In this document: one piece after another, positions 6,502-12,262 of the stretch
Layout of the letters: the number at the start of each line of letters is the position of its first letter
Numbering within the stretch: the first letter of the stretch is position 1
From: Pseudomonadales bacterium
GTDB taxonomy: Bacteria > Pseudomonadota > Gammaproteobacteria > Pseudomonadales > Pseudohongiellaceae
Reading direction: 5' to 3'
NCBI GenBank assembly: GCA_022822865.1
Contig: JAJDYJ010000054.1
Span: forward strand, 1 to 32,138
DNA: 32,138 nucleotides
The notes under the pieces: model-generated
The model's input: only the letters and a program-made list of their open reading frames with translations
What the model was told of the DNA's origin: nothing
The model's database searches: none
Position numbers and translations under genes: made by a program

Positions 6502-8799
6502 GTGGATTCCGGAAGCGGCATCCTGAGGAGAACCACCCCTGTCGACCAGGGGCTGGTGGAGCGCCCGGCGCTCGCCCCGCACCTGTCCTTTCACGTAATC
6601 GGGGAAGGACAGGCTCTGCTGGTTTCCGAAACCTTCAATACCTTGCTCCGCGGCGGCTTGTATTGCGACCTGCTGCCGCTGCTCGACGGCCGGCGCGGGC
6701 AAGCTGAGATCGTCGCCGCTCTCGAAGACCGCCATGCCGCCGCCGAAATTCTCACGGTGCTGGTCTCGCTTTCCGCCAAAGGTTACGTGCTTTCCGCCGA
6801 GCATGGCATGGACCGGGAGCGGGCGGCGTATTGGACCTCGCTTGGCGCTTCGCCGCGCTGGGTCGAGCAACGGCTGGGCGAATGCCGCATCGAAGTTGCT
6901 GGCGACGACGGCGGCCTGAGCCGGCGGCTTGAGGAAAGCGGCGCCCGCGTGGGGAACGAGGATCCGGATCTCCGAATCGTCGTTTGCGACGATTACCTGG
7001 AAGAACGCCTCGCGGAAGTCAATCGCAGTCAGCTTGCAAGCGGCAGGCCCTGGATGCTCGTGCGCCCCAGGGGCATGCGGCCGCTGTTCGGGCCCGTCTT
7101 TCACGCGGACGGTGAGAGTCCTTGCTGGGGCTGCCTGAGCTACCGTCTGCGCGCCCACGAGGAAGTTCACAATTTCCTGCGCAATCTCGGCGGCGAAGAA
7201 TCCGCCTTCAAGCCCTTTGCCCGGGAGCCCGGGGTGCTCGACGCAATCCGCGGGCTGGCTGCCGCGGAAGTCGTCAAATGGATCGTGCTGGGAAAGGAGG
7301 CTCCCATTCACGAACACGCCCTGGCGTTGCATACCGGCCGCCTGGAGAGTTCGCGACACCGGGTAATGCGCCGGCTGCAATGTCCGGCCTGCGGCGACGA
7401 AGCGCTCCACCGCCCGGACCGGGCTCCCGTTCCGCTGCGATTGCGGTCAAGCCCCAAGGCCGTCAGCAACAGCGGCGGCTCGCGCAGCGTCGCGCCCGAA
7501 GTCACGCTGGCAAAGTACCGCCATCTGGTCAGCCCGATCAGCGGCGTCGTCTCCTGGCTGTCGCGCACCACCGACGAAACCGATTCCTGGCTGCATGTCT
7601 ACTGGGCCGGCAGCAATCCGGGCATGCGCGGCCGGAAGCTGAGTTCCCTGCGGCGCAGCTTGCGCAGCAAGAGCGCGGGCAAGGGCAGCACGAGAGAACA
7701 ATCCGAAGTCAGCGCCTTGTGCGAGGCGGTGGAGCGATATTGCGGCGCCTTGCACGGCGAGGAAATCTGCGTCCGCAAGCGTTTCGCCGATTTCACCGAA
7801 GACGAGGCCGCGATCCATCCCAATGCGGTCCAGTTGTTCAGCGACGCCCAACTCGACCGGGCCGAAAGCATCAATCGAAAGGGACACCCATACAACGTCG
7901 TGCCCCCGCGCCTCGACCACGACGCCGAAATCGACTGGACCCCGGTCTGGTCGCTTTCCCGGCAGCGGCACCGCCATCTGCCGACTTCCTTGCTCTACAG
8001 CATGGCGTCCGAACAACGCGGCGAATTCGACCTGATCGCAGACTCAAACGGCTGCGCCGCGGGCAATACCCGCGAGGAGGCAATCCTGCAGGGATTTTTC
8101 GAGTTGGTCGAACGCGACGCATTCGCCATCTGGTGGTACAACCGGCTGCGGGCGCCCGAAGTCGATCTGGGGAGTTTCGGGGACGAATTTCTCGCCCGGG
8201 CCGCCGATTACTACGCCCGCCAGGAGCGGGAAGTCTGGGTGCTCGACGTCACCGCGGACATCGCCATTCCCGCTTTCGTCGCGCTCTCGCGCAAGGCGCA
8301 TGGGGAAACCGAAGACATCATCTACGGCGCCGGCGCCCATGCCGACCCGAAGATCGCCGCCCAGCGGGCGATTTGCGAATTGAACCAGTGCCTGACCTGG
8401 CTGCCGCGACCCGGCGGCCATGACGGCAAACCCACGATCGACGACCCCCTGGCATTGTGGTGGTGGAAGACCGCGCGACTTGCCGACTGCCCCTGGCTGG
8501 CTCCCGCCGGGGGGGCAGCGCGCAAGGCGGGGGATTATCCGCGGATCGAATCGGCGGACGCTCGCGACGACGTGGAATATTGCCGTGGCCTGATCGAGGC
8601 CAGGGGCATGGAATTGCTGGCGCTCGATCAGACCCGGCCCGATATCGGCATGCCCGTGGTGCGGGTCATTGTGCCGGGCATGCGCCATTTCTGGGAAAGA
8701 TTCGCGCCGGGCCGCCTGTACCAGGTTCCCGTGGACATGGGCCTGCGGGAAAGCCCGCTGGCGGAAACCGAACTCAATCCCATGCCGGTAATCGCCTGA
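6502..8799 (+). CDS. TOMM cyclodehydratase: leader-binding C domain fused to YcaO (C-D fusion)
   Basis: A 765-residue fused cyclodehydratase that turns Cys/Ser/Thr side chains of a precursor into azolines using ATP. Residues about 20-300 are the E1-like, leader-peptide-binding C domain with a structural zinc site made of PCWGC (208-211) and QCPAC (294-297). Residues about 335-760 are YcaO, with the ATP/Mg motifs SxxxExxER at 404-412 (within SALCEAVERY), FELVERD (533-539) and the later QRAICELNQ (621-629). The C-terminus ends LNPMPVIA, a weakened version of the proline-rich tail that is catalytically important in this family. The GTG at 6502 follows AGGA by 6 nt and lies 8 nt after the AlkB-fusion stop. 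The only substrate-like gene near is the NHLP precursor at 11281-11535, whose core has three consecutive Cys, so tris-thiazoline formation is the predicted reaction. Confidence 0.93.
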   Translation: MDSGSGILRRTTPVDQGLVERPALAPHLSFHVIGEGQALLVSETFNTLLRGGLYCDLLPLLDGRRGQAEIVAALEDRHAAAEILTVLVSLSAKGYVLSAEHGMDRERAAYWTSLGASPRWVEQRLGECRIEVAGDDGGLSRRLEESGARVGNEDPDLRIVVCDDYLEERLAEVNRSQLASGRPWMLVRPRGMRPLFGPVFHADGESPCWGCLSYRLRAHEEVHNFLRNLGGEESAFKPFAREPGVLDAIRGLAAAEVVKWIVLGKEAPIHEHALALHTGRLESSRHRVMRRLQCPACGDEALHRPDRAPVPLRLRSSPKAVSNSGGSRSVAPEVTLAKYRHLVSPISGVVSWLSRTTDETDSWLHVYWAGSNPGMRGRKLSSLRRSLRSKSAGKGSTREQSEVSALCEAVERYCGALHGEEICVRKRFADFTEDEAAIHPNAVQLFSDAQLDRAESINRKGHPYNVVPPRLDHDAEIDWTPVWSLSRQRHRHLPTSLLYSMASEQRGEFDLIADSNGCAAGNTREEAILQGFFELVERDAFAIWWYNRLRAPEVDLGSFGDEFLARAADYYARQEREVWVLDVTADIAIPAFVALSRKAHGETEDIIYGAGAHADPKIAAQRAICELNQCLTWLPRPGGHDGKPTIDDPLALWWWKTARLADCPWLAPAGGAARKAGDYPRIESADARDDVEYCRGLIEARGMELLALDQTRPDIGMPVVRVIVPGMRHFWERFAPGRLYQVPVDMGLRESPLAETELNPMPVIA

Positions 8800-8812
8800 G
8801 TTGGTGGAATCC

Positions 8813-10123
8813 ATGAAGAAGCGCATTGACCCGACCGAGTTCCTGCTGTCCCGGGCCGCCGAAGACAGCGATTTTCGCGAACTGCTGCTCGCGAACCCCA
8901 GGGAAGCGATCGAGCGGGAATTGGGCGTCAGCCTGGACGGAGACCACGAAATCCGGGTGCATGAGGAAAGCCGCGGCGTGACGCATCTGGTGCTTCCGCC
9001 GCGGGGCGAATTCAGCGCGGCGGAACGCGAAGAGGCCAGGACCGGCACGACTTCGCTCGAATTTCTCCGCAAGACGATGTACGACCCCGCGCCGCCGCCG
9101 CGCTCTCCCCCTGCCGTCAGCGCGACTGCCGCCGGAAAAAGCGGCGTCACGTCCGCGGCGCTGGCAAAGGCGTGCGGGGACAGCATTCGCCGGGGCCTGG
9201 ATTTCCTGGAATCCGAAATCGGCGAAAACGGCGCCTGGCGCTGCGTCCGGTTCAATACCGCGGACCCGGAAATTCCGCGGCACTGGGAAAAGCCTCCTTT
9301 CATAACGGCGTATTGCGCGCTCGCCCTGGAATGCTGCGGCGAGCCGCGGGCCGGGACCCTGCGCGACGCCGCCAGGGCTTACCTTGCCGACACCGTCGAG
9401 TATCCCGGATTCTGGCGCTATTACCGCCACGTGCCCCTGGATCTGGACAGCACCACGCTCTGCTCGCTTGTCATCGACGATCATCCCTGGATCGCGCTGG
9501 GAAGAAACATCCCCCGAACGCTGGCGAACCGCGATGAAGAAGGTCGATTCCTGACCTGGCTGCACGCGGAGGACGAACCCGATGTCGCCGCGCCCTTTCG
9601 TATCGAAGCCGACCCGGTGGTCAACGCCAATGTCATCGCCTGTCTCGGCGATCGTCCTGAAACCGCGGGCGCCCGGCGATGGCTGGAGTCCCTGGTAATC
9701 GAAGACAGGCTGGAAGGTTCGTCCAAATGGTATCCCGACTCCATCGCGATTCTTTATGCGATCGTTCGCGCCATGGCCCGCGCGCGGCCCGCGCTCGACC
9801 GGCTGCGGCCGCTACTGGCGGATCGCATACTGGGCTCGCGCGACGAGAAGGGAGAATTCGGCAACGTTCTCGGCGCCGCCCAGGCAGTGTCCGCGCTCCA
9901 TGGAACCGGAAGCCTCGAACGCATCGACGCGAAACGCGCGGCGGAAGCGCTGATGGGTTTGCAACGGCAGGACGGCAGTTGGCCGGAGCTGCTAGCGTTC
10001 GGCGACCAGCACCTGAAATGGGGAGTGGCGGGGCGGACAGGACATGGCGGCGAAGCGGTGACTTCCGCTTTCTGTATCGAAGCTCTGGAGCGTCTCGCCG
10101 GGTTTCTGGGCGCCCGCGCCTGA
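8813..10123 (+). CDS. NHLP leader domain fused to a terpene-cyclase-like alpha/alpha toroid protein
   Basis: Residues 1-78 form a complete nitrile-hydratase-like leader (NHLP): DFRELLLANPREAIERELGV, then a beta segment HEIRVHEES...THLVLPP, ending EREEARTG. It aligns throughout with the leader of the short precursor at 11281-11535, including the Gly at the cleavage position. Residues about 120-430 are an alpha-helical toroid of the prenyltransferase/squalene-cyclase type, with repeats such as DFLESEIGENGAWR and the QW-like ALMGLQRQDGSWP (379-391). A DLDSTT stretch (210-215) resembles the class II terpene cyclase DxDDTA acid motif with the last Asp changed to Ser. ATG at 8813 is preferred over TTG at 8801 because GGTGGA precedes it at a suitable distance. 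It could be a tailoring enzyme recruited through its leader, or a leader-bearing substrate itself. The function is inferred only. Confidence 0.8.
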   Translation: MKKRIDPTEFLLSRAAEDSDFRELLLANPREAIERELGVSLDGDHEIRVHEESRGVTHLVLPPRGEFSAAEREEARTGTTSLEFLRKTMYDPAPPPRSPPAVSATAAGKSGVTSAALAKACGDSIRRGLDFLESEIGENGAWRCVRFNTADPEIPRHWEKPPFITAYCALALECCGEPRAGTLRDAARAYLADTVEYPGFWRYYRHVPLDLDSTTLCSLVIDDHPWIALGRNIPRTLANRDEEGRFLTWLHAEDEPDVAAPFRIEADPVVNANVIACLGDRPETAGARRWLESLVIEDRLEGSSKWYPDSIAILYAIVRAMARARPALDRLRPLLADRILGSRDEKGEFGNVLGAAQAVSALHGTGSLERIDAKRAAEALMGLQRQDGSWPELLAFGDQHLKWGVAGRTGHGGEAVTSAFCIEALERLAGFLGARA

Positions 10124-10137
10124 ATGGGGAAAGGAAC

Positions 10138-11247
10138 ATGAACATCGGCGACACGGTCGCGCTGACGGAGCAGGCCCTCGCCCGGGAGGACGGCTCCATG
10201 GGCGGCTTGCTCAGACACTTTCGGCACTGGATTTCACCGACGCTTGTGGGAGAGTCGGAATGGGAGCGCGTACTCGAATGCGCCGACGAACTCCCCGCCA
10301 CCATGGGCGCCCTCCCGTTCGGTTTCGAGCTGCCATTGCATACCGACCGGCCGGAAGCCGACTTTGGCGTTTCCCTGGCGAGCGGAACGAGGCCGGCCGC
10401 GTATTTTCGGGAGCGGGCCGGGCAAGACGAGACCGCGGCGGCGGTCACCCGGCTGTTCGGACAAATCGACGCCGAAAACTCGCCGCTGCGAAAAATCGTC
10501 GGCCGCCAACTCATGCTGGAATACGATATCGGCTCGGCGCGGGAAGGCGAAACCCCGCTGCCCGGGATATTCCTGATACCGCGGGAACGGCCGATTATCG
10601 GCGGCCGGAATCGGGCGGACGACGCCCGCCTGGTGACCCGCGCGCTAGTGGACTGCATCGGCTGGGAAGCCAGCGAAGCCGAGGGCGGGAACGTCGCAAG
10701 CGCCTACCGCAAATTGCCGGAAGATGCGCGCATGGAATCCTTCGGCGTGTTTCCGTCGCGACCGCGGGCAATCCGTCTGGCGATCGCGGGTTTCAAATCA
10801 CGGCAGGCGGTATGTTCCTGGCTCGAAGACACGGCCTGGCCGGGGCGGGTTTCCACCGTCGAGTCCGCGGTCGCGCGCCTTGGAAAGCGCGTGAACATTG
10901 TCGGGATCAAAGCGAATGTGGACGCGCTCGAAAAAGGCCTGGGCGCAACGCTTGGCCTCACCCTGACGGTCAGGGAGAGGCGCGGCGACGAATCGGAATA
11001 CTGGCTCGACGGGCGAACCGACTGGAATCCCTTCCTGGAAGCCTTGCGCCACGAGCGACTCGTGGACCCGGAAAAGCTTGCCGCGCTTGCCGGCTGGATG
11101 GCAAAACCGATGCCCCTGCTCGCGAAATCCGGGCAGTATGTATTACTTCGCGGCATCCACCACCTGAAGCTCGCCGTAGGCGGGAACCGCCTCCGGCAAG
11201 CCAAGGCTTACGTGTACATGGCGCTCTCCGCAACGGTCGCGCGGTGA
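10138..11247 (+). CDS. Uncharacterised 369-residue protein of the RiPP operon
   Basis: I do not recognise the family. The ATG at 10138 has a good ribosome site (GGGGAAAGGA) and lies 14 nt after the toroid gene stop, so this is the last gene of the biosynthetic operon. The frame is open back to 9679, but that part only shadows the toroid gene. The protein is soluble, with no signal or membrane segment. It starts with a helical region, then PFGFELPLHTDRPEADFGVS (60-79), a mixed alpha/beta centre, and LRGIHHLKLAVGG (337-349) near the end. Patterns such as FELPLHTDRPEADF in cluster-borne proteins suggest a substrate-binding or partner protein for the adjacent leader-toroid fusion, but this is a guess from position alone. 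It converges on the precursor gene, leaving 33 bp between them. Confidence 0.75.
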   Translation: MNIGDTVALTEQALAREDGSMGGLLRHFRHWISPTLVGESEWERVLECADELPATMGALPFGFELPLHTDRPEADFGVSLASGTRPAAYFRERAGQDETAAAVTRLFGQIDAENSPLRKIVGRQLMLEYDIGSAREGETPLPGIFLIPRERPIIGGRNRADDARLVTRALVDCIGWEASEAEGGNVASAYRKLPEDARMESFGVFPSRPRAIRLAIAGFKSRQAVCSWLEDTAWPGRVSTVESAVARLGKRVNIVGIKANVDALEKGLGATLGLTLTVRERRGDESEYWLDGRTDWNPFLEALRHERLVDPEKLAALAGWMAKPMPLLAKSGQYVLLRGIHHLKLAVGGNRLRQAKAYVYMALSATVAR

Positions 11248-11280
11248 AACCGGATTCAGGGACTCCCGCTCGGAACCGCC

Positions 11281-11535
11281 CTACCAGCCGCAGCAGCAAA
11301 GCCCGGCGGCGACAGCTTCGAGCTGTTCGTCGGAGAGGTCTACCGCCGGCGGCAACGCGAGGTGTACCGTTTGCATGTCGCTCTCATGAATCTCGATGTT
11401 CATCGAATCGGCCAGCGTAACTCCCAGCTCATCGCTGATCGTGGCCTTCGGGTCCGCGATGAGACGCTGCCTGAAATCCGCGTCCAGGGCGGATTTTTCG
11501 ACGATCTGATTCAGTGCTTCATTTCCGTTTCTCAT
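11281..11535 (-). CDS. RiPP precursor peptide, NHLP (proteusin-type) leader with core LCCCGW
   Basis: An 84-residue precursor from the ATG at 11535, preceded by GGAG with an 8-nt spacer; the longer open frame to 11592 adds 19 residues without leader features. Residues 1-78 are an NHLP leader with ADFRQRLIADPKATISDELG, then MNIEIHESDMQTVHLALPP and the terminal helix SDEQLEAVAAG. The protein then ends in only six residues, Leu-Cys-Cys-Cys-Gly-Trp. Ala-Ala-Gly before the core fits cleavage by the C39 domain of the neighbouring ABC exporter. All Cys of the protein are in the core, so the YcaO/SagB pair would yield three consecutive thiazoles. The gene is on the opposite strand to both operons, so precursor level can be set separately. 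The very short core is unusual for NHLP precursors. Confidence 0.92.
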   Translation of the reverse strand: MRNGNEALNQIVEKSALDADFRQRLIADPKATISDELGVTLADSMNIEIHESDMQTVHLALPPAVDLSDEQLEAVAAGLCCCGW

Positions 11536-11565
11536 TTTAGGTTCTCCAGTTGTCAAGCAAGTATT

Positions 11566-11581
11566 GGACGAAAATTCGTCC
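11566..11581. promoter_or_regulatory. Inverted repeat upstream of precursor gene, possible operator
   Basis: A perfect inverted repeat with 7-bp arms (GGACGAA / TTCGTCC) around a central AA lies 31-46 bp upstream of the precursor ATG, in the gap between the divergent precursor and export operon. Its position fits an operator or a 5' leader hairpin of the precursor mRNA. No regulator gene is encoded in the locus, so the binding partner is unknown. Confidence 0.35.
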
Positions 11582-11626
11582 CCCCGAGCCAAATTTTGTC
11601 AGTGTTACGACTCTGACGACTATTAT

Positions 11627-11639
11627 CCCCCCCCCCCCC
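11627..11639. repeat. Homopolymeric C(13) tract in the divergent intergenic region
   Basis: Thirteen consecutive C residues between the precursor gene (about 92 bp away) and the export operon (about 78 bp away). Such tracts are prone to slipped-strand length change and can alter promoter spacing. They are also the place where sequencing errors are commonest, so the exact length should be treated with care. Confidence 0.8.
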
Positions 11640-11656
11640 GAGGTTGTCGAGCCAGC

Positions 11657-11673
11657 TTTTTTTCTTTTTTTTT
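11657..11673. repeat. T-rich tract (T7-C-T9) upstream of export operon
   Basis: Seven T, one C and nine T sit 44 bp before the adaptor ATG in an otherwise GC-rich locus. The stretch could be an UP-like element or a bending signal for the promoter of the export operon. A possible -10 (TATACA, 11695-11700) follows but has only a weak -35 partner and would leave a very short leader, so I do not call a promoter here. Confidence 0.55.
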
Positions 11674-11716
11674 ATTATCCTTACAAAAATTTCTTATACA
11701 GTCATCGGAAGACGCA

Positions 11717-12262
11717 ATGTTTCAGGATCCATTCGAACCGTTCCACGAGATTGCCGCGCAGGCCAAGGAAGAACGGGAGCAACTCAACCGGTTGCCGACG
11801 GTCGCGTCCCCTGGCCAGCGTCTGCTCGCCGCGACATGCGGACTTACCCTGTTCGCACTGGCCGGATGGCTGTTACTCGGTAGCGTATCGCCCAGCGTCT
11901 CCCTCGACGGCGTGCTCGTCGGCGCAGCCGGGAACCCGGCTGCCGCGAATGGGACCGTGCAGGCCATGGTCAGGCTTGAGCCGGACCTGGCGCAACGGCT
12001 TGCGCCTGGCATGCAACTGGCGGTGGAGCTTGCCACCGCTGGCGGAGAAGAATCGAGAGTTACCGGCGAGATAAGCTCGCTCGCCGCCCTTGCCGATGGG
12101 GCGCGGGCGCGAATCGCCGCGGCGCCCGCCGCCACGCACCGGCTGGGAATCTCGCTCGACGACAGTGCCGGCGGGGGCGCGGCGGATGGCTCGGAATGCA
12201 GAATCGTCATCAGGCTGGGCGAGTTTTCTCCCGCCTCGCTCATGGGATTTGGAAGAGTCTGA
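11717..12262 (+). CDS. Minimal HlyD-like adaptor of NHLM bacteriocin export
   Basis: A 181-residue protein with a charged N-terminal cytoplasmic part, one transmembrane helix (about residues 35-55, LLAATCGLTLFALAGWLLLG) and a short beta-rich periplasmic part starting VSLDGVLV and ending IRLGEFSPASLMGFG. This order (cytosolic tail, single helix, beta strands) is that of the HlyD-type secretion proteins encoded with NHLM ABC exporters. It is less than half the usual size of about 400 residues and lacks the coiled-coil hairpin and lipoyl-like half-motifs. The ATG at 11717 follows GGAAGA closely. The stop TGA is immediately followed by the ATG of the exporter gene, a tight operon. It probably links the inner-membrane exporter to the periplasm without spanning to an outer-membrane channel, although that is inferred from its size. 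Confidence 0.75.
   Translation: MFQDPFEPFHEIAAQAKEEREQLNRLPTVASPGQRLLAATCGLTLFALAGWLLLGSVSPSVSLDGVLVGAAGNPAAANGTVQAMVRLEPDLAQRLAPGMQLAVELATAGGEESRVTGEISSLAALADGARARIAAAPAATHRLGISLDDSAGGGAADGSECRIVIRLGEFSPASLMGFGRV

Noticed and set aside
4418..7410. Two long minus-strand open frames (522 and 597 codons) opposite the AlkB fusion and YcaO genes
   Set aside because: They are antisense shadows from high GC: the proteins are arginine/proline-rich without motifs while the plus strand encodes intact recognised families.
8813..9047. Second short RiPP precursor
   Set aside because: The leader-like sequence continues in frame without a stop into the toroid domain, so it is a fusion, not a separate precursor. 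I found no other leader-like frame in the window.
9679..10137. Upstream extension of the 369-residue gene
   Set aside because: This part only overlaps the toroid gene in another frame and has no homology-like pattern; the ATG at 10138 has a ribosome site directly after the toroid stop.
11248..11280. Bidirectional terminator between the unknown gene and the precursor gene
   Set aside because: The 33-bp gap has no convincing stem with a T-run on either strand.
11362..11616. Plus-strand small frame opposite the precursor gene
   Set aside because: No ribosome site and no leader-like features; the minus strand has a complete NHLP leader with a Cys-rich core.
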